A stretch of DNA of 64,000 nt from Lederbergia citri (GTDB lineage: Bacteria; Bacillota; Bacilli; Bacillales; Bacillaceae_C): positions 1,035,280-1,099,279 of the forward strand of contig NZ_JAGYPG010000002.1 in assembly GCF_018343625.1 (NCBI RefSeq), given 5' to 3'. Made by a program: the position numbers and the translations under genes. Position 1 is the first letter of the stretch. Each line of letters begins with the position of its first letter. Under the pieces are notes generated by a model, which saw only the letters and a program-made list of their open reading frames with translations, ran no database searches and was not told where the DNA came from. Of this stretch, positions 1 through 8,939 are shown one piece after another.

Positions 1-115
1 ACTACAATAATTATCGTTGAAACTCTTCTTCTTTTCTTTTTCATCGAAAAAACCACTTTAGAACTACTCAATCCAATAAGGAAAATGCTATTCTATTAAT
101 CCGGTCCACACCAAG
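1..115. other. No gene seen at left edge
   Basis: AT-rich sequence beyond the terminator of the first operon. I see no ribosome binding site followed by an open frame, and no repeat. Confidence 0.5.
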
Positions 116-149
116 AAAAAACGCCATCACTGTTTACCCGTAATGGCGC
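116..149 (-). terminator. Rho-independent terminator of the D-amino acid/amino sugar operon
   Basis: On the minus strand a stem of about 9 bp (CGCCATTAC with GTGATGGCG, one mismatch) and a 9-nt loop is followed by TTTTTT. It begins a few bases after the stop codon of the deacetylase gene and ends the five-gene unit. Confidence 0.85.
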
Positions 150-155
150 AATATC

Positions 156-1253
156 TTATTGATCTAACTCAATGACTGAATCCCAGCCAAGTTGGTTGCA
201 CATTTTTTCTAGTCTGCGCATTTCGCGAGTGGCTGAAATTTTAGTGCAGCCTAATTCATTTGCCTTCTTTGCTGCCCAACGTAGTATATATACCATTGCA
301 TCTGCTTGAGCTTCTCTTGTTGCAAAGTCTAAAAGAATGAGTTCGTTATCCTTTCTTGCAAAACGTGCGTAGCCCCAATATTCTCCTGCCATTACCCAAC
401 CAAAGAATAAGTTTCGGTCCTCAGTTATTCCATTTACTGTTAGTGGCTCTGACAATTGTATAAGCCAATTATTTTCTGAATCCATGCCTGTAGGAGCCTG
501 ACTGATTCCCCATTCCATTGATTGCTGTGCTAGAACTTGAAGCTCCTCTTTACTTTGTATTATTTCCCAAGTTTGAATTGTATGAGTAATCTTTTCCGGA
601 GATGGAACGTCAATGGAGATTTTCCAAGTTCTCTCAGAAGGTGGCATGCCTAAACCATTTAATATTTCCGATACTTTTACAGGCTTCAAACCTTTCTCGC
701 GTCCAAGTCGAATTAAGGTTTTTAATGAGCCCGGTGTCCCTTTCGCCGCATCATTCGCATGGAAAACAACGACTGCTCCGTTCTTGAAAAATGGTGTTAC
801 GTTTTCGACGATTTGTTGTGATGTCAACCCTGCCCAATCGCCGGAGTCGTCACCTTCAATATCTACGTATCCTAGTTCAGACAAACAATCTAAGTTTTCC
901 TCTCTGAAGCTTAAATACGGAAATCTCATGAATGTCGGACAAGGCTTTCCAGTTGCTTCTTGATATGCCAATTCAACTAACTTTATTTCTTCTAAGAATA
1001 CATCCTTTGGTATTTCAGCCATTCTTCTATGGTGATAAGAATGCGGAGCAAGCTCATGACCTCTTTCAATGATCATTCTTGCCTTATCAGGATGTCTGTC
1101 AATCCATTCACCTGTAAAAAAGAACGTTCCTGCAGCGCCACATTGTTCTAACGCTTCTAACCAATTTTCCAACGGTACATGATGAGGGCCATCATCAAAA
1201 GTCAATGCAAAATGCGGGTCATTCGTATTCCCTCTAAAAATTTGACTAACCAT
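156..1253 (-). CDS. Cytosolic NodB-type polysaccharide deacetylase with extra C-terminal (GNAT-like?) domain
   Basis: Residues about 10-200 form a NodB carbohydrate esterase domain. TFDDG supplies the catalytic and metal Asp, HSYHH carries the two metal His, and RFPY matches motif 3. The family removes N-acetyl groups from GlcNAc polymers or related amides. No signal peptide or membrane segment is visible, so it should act inside the cell, unlike most NodB enzymes of Bacillus. Residues about 220-365 are a second domain that looks like an acetyltransferase fold (alternating strands and a late helix pair), but I cannot prove this. It is last of five closely spaced genes, 30 bp after the sugar kinase. 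Start supported by AAAGGGG 8 nt upstream. The substrate is unknown; context points to an imported amino sugar or N-acyl amino acid. Confidence 0.75.
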   Translation of the reverse strand: MVSQIFRGNTNDPHFALTFDDGPHHVPLENWLEALEQCGAAGTFFFTGEWIDRHPDKARMIIERGHELAPHSYHHRRMAEIPKDVFLEEIKLVELAYQEATGKPCPTFMRFPYLSFREENLDCLSELGYVDIEGDDSGDWAGLTSQQIVENVTPFFKNGAVVVFHANDAAKGTPGSLKTLIRLGREKGLKPVKVSEILNGLGMPPSERTWKISIDVPSPEKITHTIQTWEIIQSKEELQVLAQQSMEWGISQAPTGMDSENNWLIQLSEPLTVNGITEDRNLFFGWVMAGEYWGYARFARKDNELILLDFATREAQADAMVYILRWAAKKANELGCTKISATREMRRLEKMCNQLGWDSVIELDQ

Positions 1254-1283
1254 CTAAACTACCCCTTTTCTAAAGCTGCTAAT

Positions 1284-2279
1284 TTATGCTTCTATTTCTT
1301 TATGATAATCAATTTTATAGGATTCGAACTTTTCGTAAACTTCGTCACCCACTTCAATTCCTAGATGATCCATTGCAAGAAGTACGGAACCATATACCGG
1401 CTCGATTTCAGGAATGACTAGCGTAATATCCGCGTTTTCCTTTTCAATCGTTGTTTTTAATGAATCTAATAAATGCGGATCTCTTCCTTTTTGGAAAACA
1501 GAGCCTACTAAGACGATTGGAACGTTTTCACCTACAAAGCCGCCTAACCTTTTGATCACTGAATTAGCTGCTATTCCTAGTTCTTTTCCTGTTTCTCTTA
1601 AAATTTTAATCGCTACTTCATCGCCTTCATTAGCAGCTTCATGAAGAACGACGGTCAACCTTGCAGTTACTCGATAAATTTCACGATCGAGAAAATCATT
1701 TACTAGCTGTTCCATATTTTCAAAACCGAAAAACTCAGGTACTTTTTTCGTTAAAATGGTAGGACCTTCTCGGAATTCCCAAGATCTAACTGCCGCACGA
1801 AACGTTTCCTGTGCCATATCGGATCCACCAGCACCATCACCATATAGATAACCCATCCCACCTGTTTGTACCATCATGCCCTCTTTATTTCTACCAGCGG
1901 AATTTGTTCCCGTTCCACAAACGAGTACGACACCTGTATTCGTCTTACTTCCAATTCTCAAGCCCTCATACGTGTCACACACTAAATCCCAAGACTTAAA
2001 CGGCAAAGTTTCAAGCGCAGGTAAAAGAATAGAAAAATCATATGGACGGTCAGCCCCTGCTAGCCCAAATTGCGCAAAAGCAATATCGCTATATTGCAGT
2101 CCAGCCATCTCTAATGCCTGATCTATTGAATCTTTTATATTTTTCAACGTACTTTCTATACTGTGACCTTGATGATTACCTCTACCAGATAGTCCTTCAC
2201 CTAGCTTGTTGCCGTTTTCATCAGTAATCACCGTATATGTTTTCGTTCCTCCCCCATCGACTCCCAATACATATCTCAT
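1284..2279 (-). CDS. BadF/BadG/BcrA-family kinase, probably N-acetylglucosamine kinase
   Basis: 331 residues of the ASKHA (actin-like ATPase) superfamily. The N-terminal phosphate loop GVDGGGTKT and the central GTGTNSAGR motif are typical of GlcNAc kinases of the BadF group, which phosphorylate amino sugars with ATP. It lies 32 bp downstream of the RidA gene and 30 bp upstream of the NodB protein. A GlcNAc/MurNAc kinase beside a deacetylase and a D-aminoacylase suggests intake of peptidoglycan or other N-acylated material, but the exact sugar is inferred. The ATG is preceded by AGAAGGGG with an 11-nt gap. The protein has the full family length. Confidence 0.8.
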   Translation of the reverse strand: MRYVLGVDGGGTKTYTVITDENGNKLGEGLSGRGNHQGHSIESTLKNIKDSIDQALEMAGLQYSDIAFAQFGLAGADRPYDFSILLPALETLPFKSWDLVCDTYEGLRIGSKTNTGVVLVCGTGTNSAGRNKEGMMVQTGGMGYLYGDGAGGSDMAQETFRAAVRSWEFREGPTILTKKVPEFFGFENMEQLVNDFLDREIYRVTARLTVVLHEAANEGDEVAIKILRETGKELGIAANSVIKRLGGFVGENVPIVLVGSVFQKGRDPHLLDSLKTTIEKENADITLVIPEIEPVYGSVLLAMDHLGIEVGDEVYEKFESYKIDYHKEIEA

Positions 2280-2311
2280 AATGTATCTATCCCCTTCTAT
2301 TTTTCTTTATA

Positions 2312-2776
2312 TTAATCGCGAACTTCTACAATCAATTCAATTTCAACTGGTGTATGAAAAGGAAGATCGCTAGTCCCAATAGCTGAACGTGCATGCTTGC
2401 CATTCTCACCAAATACTTCTACTAATAAATCAGACGCACCATTCATAACGTATGGTTGATCAGCAAAACCAGGAGTACTATTAACGAATCCTAGTAGTTT
2501 TACAATTTTCACGACTCGATCCAAATCTCCTAAATACGCCTTTAAAACTGCTAAACAATTAATAATGGTTTGGCGAGCTGCTTCCTGACCTTGTTCTATC
2601 GTTAATTCTTTACCAAGCTTACCAGTGTACATTAATTCCCCATCGATTCGGCAATCCTGCCCGGATGTATAGACTAAGTTTCCCGTTTGATTGCATGGGA
2701 TGTACGAAAATTTCGGTTCCCCAGGAATCGGCAATGTAATTCCTAACTCTTGTAATCTTTGTTCAATTTTTGACAT
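2312..2776 (-). CDS. RidA/YjgF-family enamine/imine deaminase
   Basis: 154 residues, family-typical. RidA proteins hydrolyse reactive 2-aminoacrylate-type enamines made by PLP-dependent dehydratases to 2-oxoacids and ammonia. The conserved Arg sits in RSAIGTSDLP near residue 130, and the C-terminal VEIELIVEV strand is typical. An upstream in-frame ATG exists at 2794, but AAAGGAGA stands 8 nt before the ATG at 2776, which I take as the start. It lies between the D-aminoacylase and kinase genes, 17 bp after the former. Its placement beside a PLP D-amino acid enzyme suggests that it clears the enamine released there. Confidence 0.85.
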   Translation of the reverse strand: MSKIEQRLQELGITLPIPGEPKFSYIPCNQTGNLVYTSGQDCRIDGELMYTGKLGKELTIEQGQEAARQTIINCLAVLKAYLGDLDRVVKIVKLLGFVNSTPGFADQPYVMNGASDLLVEVFGENGKHARSAIGTSDLPFHTPVEIELIVEVRD

Positions 2777-2793
2777 ATATAAATCTCCTTTCA

Positions 2794-4398
2794 TTAATGG
2801 TTACAACAACTGCTTGATGGTATGAAAACACCTTCCCTTGCATTCGTATGAATCCCGTTTTGCAAAGTTATTTTTCCATTGACCCAAACATAATGAATCC
2901 CATTCGGATAGTTTTTAGGATTTTCATACGTGGCTTCGTCTTGAATGGTGTCAGGATTAAAAACAACAATATCAGCAGCATAGTCAGGAACAAGTAATCC
3001 ACGTTTACCTAAATTAAAACGCTTTACTGGGAAAGATGTGATTTTCCGTACAGCTTGTTCCAACGATAAAACGCCATCCTCGCGAACATACTTCGCGAAA
3101 ACTCTTGGAAATGAACCATAAAGACGAGGATGAGGTTTACCTGTATCGCAGTGTAGACTGTCGGATGCAATCAAAGAATTGTCCCACTTTATGACTTGTC
3201 TTACATCGTCGTCTGACATAAGAAAATAAACAATTGAAACGTTCCCATTTTCCTCTAACAATAGGTCTAGCATGCAGTCAACTGGATGGACTCCCCTTAT
3301 CTCGCTTATTTCTGCAATATTTTTTCCTTCTAAACTACGATTCTTTTCAGTTTGAACGGAAGAAATCATGACATTGTTCCAGCCAGTCGAACATACTAAG
3401 TTATCCCACTCATCTTGCTCTCTACTTAATTCGTCCTTAATTTTTTCACGGATTGTTTTATCCTTAAAACGGGTTAGCGTTTGTTGGACCCCTCCTTCTA
3501 ACACCCATGGAGGAAGGACCGTTAACAGCATCGTGGAGCTTGCCGAATATGGATACACATCACATGTGACATCAAGTCCTCTTTCCCTTGCGTCGGTAAT
3601 GAGTTCCATCGCGTCTTGCACTAATCCCCAATTCCTTTTTCCTGCCGCCTTCAAGTGGCTGACATGCAACGGTACTCCCGCTTTTTCAGCAATCCAAATT
3701 ACTTCTTTAATAGAAGGAATTAAGTTGTTTCCTTCTCCTCTTATATGAGTGGAAAAAAGACCGTTATACTTTGGAAGAACAGAACATAATTCCGCGATTT
3801 CTTCTTTGGACGAATAACTTCCAGGCGCATATAAAAGTCCGATTGACAAGCCAATTGCCCCAGCCTTTAACCCTTCTTCAAGCAAGACTTTCATCCGCTC
3901 GATTTCTTCTTTTGTTGCGGCCCTTTTGGCAAAGCCCATTACCAATATCCTTAATGTTCCATGGGCAACATACGTAGTAATATTTTCTGCCGGCCGCGCC
4001 TTTCGAATCACAGCGACATATTCCTCAACCGTATTCCAAGACCACTCGTTTCGGGACGAGCCGATGACAGGTTGAACATATTCCTTAAGCAGATGCCTAT
4101 ATTCTCCGAAAAAAGGAGCGGGAGACAGTCCACAATTTCCAACAACCTCAGTCGTTACACCTTGCTGCAGCTTAATTTCGCTATTTGGATAATTTAAAAT
4201 CATCAAATCCGAATGGCAATGCCCGTCTATGAAACCAGGAGAGATGACTTGTCTTTTGGCATCTACTATTTGACGGGATTCTTGGTCGACGGACCCAACC
4301 TTTACAATCATTCCATCCTTAATTCCAACATCACCATAAAACCAAGGGTTACCAGTTCCATCCACTATTTTTCCGTTCTTAATGATACAATCGAGCAT
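2794..4398 (-). CDS. N-acyl-D-amino-acid deacylase (D-aminoacylase), amidohydrolase family
   Basis: About 534 residues of the amidohydrolase superfamily, D-aminoacylase/dihydroorotase-like branch. GHCHSD near residue 65 gives the HxH metal site. HIRGEG and HVSHLK in the middle, and SDSLHCD followed by HPRLYGSFPR near residue 440, match N-acyl-D-amino acid deacylases, which release D-amino acids from N-acyl derivatives. No signal peptide, so cytosolic. Start chosen at ATG 4398 with AAAGGTG 9 nt upstream; a GTG at 4410 is also in frame. It lies 14 bp after the PLP enzyme and 17 bp before ridA, so the three form a likely pathway: deacylate, eliminate, clear the enamine. Confidence 0.88.
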   Translation of the reverse strand: MLDCIIKNGKIVDGTGNPWFYGDVGIKDGMIVKVGSVDQESRQIVDAKRQVISPGFIDGHCHSDLMILNYPNSEIKLQQGVTTEVVGNCGLSPAPFFGEYRHLLKEYVQPVIGSSRNEWSWNTVEEYVAVIRKARPAENITTYVAHGTLRILVMGFAKRAATKEEIERMKVLLEEGLKAGAIGLSIGLLYAPGSYSSKEEIAELCSVLPKYNGLFSTHIRGEGNNLIPSIKEVIWIAEKAGVPLHVSHLKAAGKRNWGLVQDAMELITDARERGLDVTCDVYPYSASSTMLLTVLPPWVLEGGVQQTLTRFKDKTIREKIKDELSREQDEWDNLVCSTGWNNVMISSVQTEKNRSLEGKNIAEISEIRGVHPVDCMLDLLLEENGNVSIVYFLMSDDDVRQVIKWDNSLIASDSLHCDTGKPHPRLYGSFPRVFAKYVREDGVLSLEQAVRKITSFPVKRFNLGKRGLLVPDYAADIVVFNPDTIQDEATYENPKNYPNGIHYVWVNGKITLQNGIHTNAREGVFIPSSSCCNH

Positions 4399-4412
4399 CG
4401 TCTCACACACCT

Positions 4413-5501
4413 TTAGGAAAGTTTTCCGCGAGCATAGACGATTTTTTCTTCGAATTGATCGTCATGCTTTAGGAAAACCTTGTCATGCAAATTGACAGTA
4501 CTACAAATATGATTCGGAATGACACGGACAATATCACCGACTTTAAACGGATCTTCTTTGTTGATTTTGACCATTCCATGCTCCTCTGATAATCGTTCGA
4601 GTATGGCATGAGGAGCTTCAACAATATGCCCAAATCCTTTTAAAAATAGTGGATCACTATTTGGACCAACATCTGTTGCAAACGTCTTACTTCCTCCATC
4701 GATGATCATTAAATCTTCAGAAGGACGGCTTATAACTGTTGCCTGAATATAGGCTGCACATTCGTCAAGTGAACATGAGCCTAATGCTGCCTGCATTCGA
4801 TCGTAGAAAACATACGTGCCTGGCCTTACTTCTGTAATCCCTTTCACCATTGCGGCATATGGAGCAGTCGGAGTAGACCCCACGCTTATATCCCGCACCT
4901 GGATTCTTTCCTTACGCATACGCTCTGCAAGGTCAACCATTAATTGCCCCTCTTCAACACCCGCCTTTTCTAGCTCAAGCGTTGGTTTGCCATTCATAAA
5001 AAATCCACGATACGTGTAAATTCCTTGGAACTCTATATTGTCCATATTTTGCAACTCTGCAGCGAGTTTAATCGCATCATCATATAAGACACCCGTTCTT
5101 CTAAAACCGATATCCACTTCCAACCTTACTTGAATGGAAATTTGATGCCGTTTTGCCACTTCGGATATTTTAGTAGCCCCTTCAAGACTATCAACACCAA
5201 TAATGAGATTAATAGACTTGCTCAACTCGGCAACCCTTTCAATTTTTGCCTCAGTGACAATCGGATACGCAATAAAAATATCATTTATGCCATGCTCGGC
5301 CATAACCTCAGCTTCCCCGACCTTTGCCACTGTAATCCCTTTAGCCCCTGTAGCGATTTGCTTCTTAGCAATATCGGGAATTTTATGCGTCTTTGTATGC
5401 GGTCGAAGCGTTACACCATGCTTCTTTGCAATTTCAGCCAACTTCTTAATATTTTTTTTCATCTTTTCTTCATCAATAATTAAACTTGGAGTATCGAGCA
5501 T
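4413..5501 (-). CDS. PLP-dependent D-serine dehydratase / D-threonine aldolase-like enzyme (alanine racemase fold III)
   Basis: 362 residues. The N-terminal alanine racemase-type barrel has the PLP lysine in RPHTKTHK near residue 40. The C-terminal beta domain carries HICSTVN near residue 340, an H-x-C pair. In eukaryotic D-serine dehydratases Zn is bound by His and Cys, whereas D-threonine aldolases are known for His and Asp, so I favour a dehydratase making 2-oxoacid and ammonia. This choice is inference. Start at ATG 5501 is set by GGAGG 6 nt upstream; a longer frame to 5522 lacks such a site. First gene of the operon ending at 156. Confidence 0.82.
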   Translation of the reverse strand: MLDTPSLIIDEEKMKKNIKKLAEIAKKHGVTLRPHTKTHKIPDIAKKQIATGAKGITVAKVGEAEVMAEHGINDIFIAYPIVTEAKIERVAELSKSINLIIGVDSLEGATKISEVAKRHQISIQVRLEVDIGFRRTGVLYDDAIKLAAELQNMDNIEFQGIYTYRGFFMNGKPTLELEKAGVEEGQLMVDLAERMRKERIQVRDISVGSTPTAPYAAMVKGITEVRPGTYVFYDRMQAALGSCSLDECAAYIQATVISRPSEDLMIIDGGSKTFATDVGPNSDPLFLKGFGHIVEAPHAILERLSEEHGMVKINKEDPFKVGDIVRVIPNHICSTVNLHDKVFLKHDDQFEEKIVYARGKLS

Positions 5502-5605
5502 ATGGATCCTCCCTATCATCAATTTGTGAAAGCCCTTAAATTTGTTATAACATATTTATTTTAGCATATGAATTGAAAAATTTTCGAATAATATTAAAAG
5601 AAAAT

Positions 5606-5639
5606 CAAAAAAAGAATGCTATCAAAAAATGACAGCATT
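5606..5639 (-). terminator. Rho-independent terminator of the sugar ABC importer operon
   Basis: Minus-strand hairpin AATGCTGTCA / TGATAGCATT (one mismatch) with a 5-nt loop, followed by CTTTTTTT. It lies 22 bp after the stop of the inner-membrane permease gene. Confidence 0.85.
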
Positions 5640-5661
5640 TTGTAATAAACTAAACTAACAT

Positions 5662-6543
5662 TTATCCTTTAACAGATCCTGCAACCATACCTTTCATGAT
5701 TTGCTCTTGAAAGATAAGATAAATAATAATTGTTGGTATAACTGCAACCGCCATTGCTGCCATTGTTAAGCTATAGTCAGTTCCAAATCCATCAGAAAAT
5801 ATAGTAAGAGCCAATGGTAAAGTTTTCAGAGCCTGATCGTTAATAAAGACTAATGCAAAAGCAAATTCATTCCAATAACGGAGGAAAGCCAATATTGCAA
5901 CTGTAGCCATAGCTGGAACCGATAATGGTAATATTATTCTGAAGAATGTGCCCCAATATCCTGTTCCATCAATTAAGGCTGCTTCCTCAATCTCCTTTGG
6001 AAGTGAAGTCATATAAGCTGCAATAATAAATATTGCTAGGGGCAATTCAAAAGCCGTATACGGTAGAATTAGTGCCCAATAAGTATCAAGAATTCCAATT
6101 TTATTCATCATGATAAAAAGTGGAACCAATGTACTGTGAATCGGAATTAGCATACCAAGAACAAAGAAAGCCATTAATGGACCCTTAAGACGAAAATTAA
6201 ATCTAGAAAGTACAAATGCAGTTAGTGCACCTAAAAATATTGTTAGAATCAAAGCTGCAAACGTTACAATGGTTGAATTAATCATAGCCTTTCCTAATCC
6301 AGCCAACTCCCAGGCTCTTGTTATATTTTCTAACACCCAGTGGGTAGGGAACGAATACGGATTAGAAAAGAAATCTTGATTTGTTTTGAATGCACTTATA
6401 AATAACCAGTACAAGGGATACAGCATCGCAAAGGCGAATACCAACAGAATTAAATTAGCAAGTCCTATTTTAATTAGATTTATAACACCCTTTTTATCAG
6501 TAGATAAATTCGAGTTAGCAGTAGTTTGTATATTTGTGTTCAT
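5662..6543 (-). CDS. Carbohydrate ABC transporter permease (MalG-type, CUT1 family)
   Basis: 293 residues with about six membrane segments. The first is near residues 30-55. The EAA loop reads EEAALIDGTGYWGTF near residue 190, the contact site for the ATPase. Together with the MalF-type permease and the binding protein it forms a CUT1 oligosaccharide importer. No ATPase gene is present, as is common in Bacillaceae where a shared MsmX/UgpC-like ATPase is used (established for the family; inferred here). Last gene of the importer set, 21 bp after the other permease. The substrate is not evident from sequence. Confidence 0.9.
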   Translation of the reverse strand: MNTNIQTTANSNLSTDKKGVINLIKIGLANLILLVFAFAMLYPLYWLFISAFKTNQDFFSNPYSFPTHWVLENITRAWELAGLGKAMINSTIVTFAALILTIFLGALTAFVLSRFNFRLKGPLMAFFVLGMLIPIHSTLVPLFIMMNKIGILDTYWALILPYTAFELPLAIFIIAAYMTSLPKEIEEAALIDGTGYWGTFFRIILPLSVPAMATVAILAFLRYWNEFAFALVFINDQALKTLPLALTIFSDGFGTDYSLTMAAMAVAVIPTIIIYLIFQEQIMKGMVAGSVKG

Positions 6544-6564
6544 TTGGCACCTCCTTGCGTAAAT

Positions 6565-7443
6565 CTAGTCTTTTCGTTTCATAGCAGCTTGGCTTGCCAA
6601 AATTAACAGCAAACTTATGATAATTATCATGGTTGAAATGGCGGAACCATAACCATATCGGTACACATTAAAAGTATTATTGTACATATATGTGGCAAGG
6701 AGTTCCGTTGTTTGAGCTGGGCCCCCTCCAGTCATTACGAAAACTTGATCAAAAGCTTTCAAACTTCCAGATATACATAAAACAATAACTACTTTTATCG
6801 TATTCCATATCATAGGTAGGGTAACGTAAAATAATTTTTTATGAGCAACAGCTCCATCCAGTTTTGCTGCATCGTTGATTTCGGATGGTATATTCTGTAA
6901 TGAAGCAATAAAGATGATAAGGTATGGCCCAATAAAGTTCCAAATAATTGGAACAGAAACTGCATACATATTTACTTTTGGATCGGAGAGCCAGGCTCTT
7001 GTCCAAGACTCGAGCCCTATTTTCTCCAATACAAAATTAACTACACCAAATTGTGGATGATACATATAGCCCCATATTAAACCTACTACTACTGTCGATA
7101 GCACCATAGGCATAAAAACAGCAGAACGGACAAAGCGGTGAACAAAAGAATTTTTATAAAGTATTAAGGCTAGAACTAATGCAATCGGTACTTGTCCAAA
7201 AACCGATGCAGCAATAATAATAAAATTATTTTTTAATGCTCTCCAAAAGATAGGATCTTGAGCAACCTCGATATAGTTAGCTAGACCAAGATACTTCGCA
7301 CTTCCCATACCTCTCCATTCAAAAAAACCATAGTATGCTGACCAAAAGATAGGAAGTATTACAAAAGTCGTATAAATTAGCAGTGATGGTATCAATGCTA
7401 TTAATAAAAATCCTTTTAAACGTTTTGTTGTAGCTATGGTCAA
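6565..7443 (-). CDS. Carbohydrate ABC transporter permease (MalF-type, CUT1 family)
   Basis: About 292 residues, six predicted membrane segments, and the EAA-like loop NDAAKLDGAVAHKKLF near residue 200. Partner of the MalG-type permease. The start is uncertain. No ATG stands near the N-terminus. TTG 7443 lies only 2 nt after a strong GAGAGGAGG; TTG 7482 lacks a ribosome binding site; an ATA codon at 7437 would have the ideal 8-nt spacing. I list TTG 7443. The gene follows the binding-protein gene by about 45 bp. Confidence 0.85.
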   Translation of the reverse strand: MTIATTKRLKGFLLIALIPSLLIYTTFVILPIFWSAYYGFFEWRGMGSAKYLGLANYIEVAQDPIFWRALKNNFIIIAASVFGQVPIALVLALILYKNSFVHRFVRSAVFMPMVLSTVVVGLIWGYMYHPQFGVVNFVLEKIGLESWTRAWLSDPKVNMYAVSVPIIWNFIGPYLIIFIASLQNIPSEINDAAKLDGAVAHKKLFYVTLPMIWNTIKVVIVLCISGSLKAFDQVFVMTGGGPAQTTELLATYMYNNTFNVYRYGYGSAISTMIIIISLLLILASQAAMKRKD

Positions 7444-7487
7444 TTCCTCCTCTCTGCAATTATGAAGAGAACTAATAATCAAGTTTC

Positions 7488-8804
7488 TTATTCAGCAACT
7501 GCTTTAGATTGGGCATCTTGAAGTTTTTTTGCAACATCCTCAGGCTTTCCACCCAACATCAATTCTTGTAATCCTTGATTAATAGCGTCTCCACCAGCGG
7601 AGGATAAATAAAGATCGTAAACAGGTGCAAAATTAACGTTTTTAACTAATTCAAATGCTTTATAATACAAATCGGATACTTTTGATTTATCAATATCAAC
7701 ATCATACATAACTAATGATTCACTTTCAGCGATTGCCTTCTGCCCTTCCGGACCAGCAATTGCAAAAATTAATTCTTTAGCTAAATCTCGTTGTTTACCC
7801 TCTACTTTACTACTCATTGCAAATCCAGCACCAGGTCCACCTGTCATTGTATTTGGCTTCCCTTTACCACCTTCAATAGAAGGAACAACAGTAACCTCAA
7901 TTTTTTCCAATTCCTCTTTTGAAACAGAAGAAGCTAAATTAGTAATTGCCCAAGAGCCGTTGATCATCATAGCAGCGTTACCTTGTACAAAATATTGTTC
8001 AGCTTGCGTATTGTCTATACTATTTGCACCATCTTGAAACGCTTTTTCATCAACTAGTTGTTTAAAATAACCTAAAGCTTCAATAAATTCAGAATCTGTG
8101 AAACTAGCTCCATCGTTATTAATCGCTTTTAAAAACCAATCTGTTCCTGTTACATGATCAGCGATTACACCAAAAACAGATGACTGGGCTGGCCACGCTG
8201 CTTTATTACCCAACGAAATAGGAGTAATTCCATTTTCATTAAACACTTTTACTGCAGTCATAAGTTCGTCCCATGTCGTAGGAACCTTTACATCATACTT
8301 TTCGAATAATTCACTATTATAATAGAGGAAAGATGTTGCTGACATTGCTACCGGAGCAGAGTATATTTCACCATCATAAGTAAATATTTCTTTTGATCCC
8401 GGTAAAAACTTCTCAGCCCATTCCTGCTTTTCTTCCCAAAGGTCAGTAATAGGTTGAATTAAACCGCCGTCATAAAACTCCTCAGTGAAACTTCCTGAAT
8501 AAGAGAAAAATACATCGGGCATTTCGTTAGCTGCAGCAACCGTTTTCAATCTTTGCCTAAAACCATCAACTGGTATTGCTTGTTTATCTAGTTCCACTTC
8601 TGGATGATCTTTCTCAAACTTATCAATCTGAGCACGTACTGCTTTTGCACGTAAATCATCACCGGCAAAGTTATGCCATACTGAAAGTTTTATCTTTTCA
8701 TTACCTTTGTCTTTGCTATTCCCAGCTTTCTTATCCCCACTACAAGCAGCGAGAATTGAAAAAACAAGTATAAATACTAAACCAAATATTAGATTTTTTC
8801 TCAA
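7488..8804 (-). CDS. Sugar ABC transporter substrate-binding lipoprotein (SBP family 1)
   Basis: 438 residues. A lipoprotein signal peptide ends in the lipobox LAAC with the lipidated Cys at residue 21. The mature part is a family 1 extracellular solute-binding protein, the MalE/UgpB type, which delivers sugars to the CUT1 permeases encoded downstream. The frame starts with TTG, preceded by AAGGGGG at 7 nt. It lies downstream of, and in the same direction as, the YesM/YesN-like pair, which probably controls it. Nearby amino-sugar genes suggest but do not prove an amino sugar or glycan fragment as ligand. Confidence 0.92.
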   Translation of the reverse strand: MRKNLIFGLVFILVFSILAACSGDKKAGNSKDKGNEKIKLSVWHNFAGDDLRAKAVRAQIDKFEKDHPEVELDKQAIPVDGFRQRLKTVAAANEMPDVFFSYSGSFTEEFYDGGLIQPITDLWEEKQEWAEKFLPGSKEIFTYDGEIYSAPVAMSATSFLYYNSELFEKYDVKVPTTWDELMTAVKVFNENGITPISLGNKAAWPAQSSVFGVIADHVTGTDWFLKAINNDGASFTDSEFIEALGYFKQLVDEKAFQDGANSIDNTQAEQYFVQGNAAMMINGSWAITNLASSVSKEELEKIEVTVVPSIEGGKGKPNTMTGGPGAGFAMSSKVEGKQRDLAKELIFAIAGPEGQKAIAESESLVMYDVDIDKSKVSDLYYKAFELVKNVNFAPVYDLYLSSAGGDAINQGLQELMLGGKPEDVAKKLQDAQSKAVAE

Positions 8805-8939
8805 AGTTAATCCCCCTTAATGTTATTCTTGCTAGTAATTATATTAAATACATACTATATCGCTAAGGGGACAACTCTCAGTTTATGGGTAGATGATTTT
8901 CAGGTTATAGCAAACTATAAAAAAACTCTACTTAAAAAA

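Noticed and set aside
613..963. Plus-strand frame of 116 codons opposite the NodB gene
   Set aside because: It is antisense to a well-supported domain, has no ribosome site and no recognisable motif.
5522..5605. Catabolite-response (cre) element before the D-amino acid operon
   Set aside because: No match to the cre consensus on either strand; a weak -10-like TAAAAT is present, but no convincing -35.
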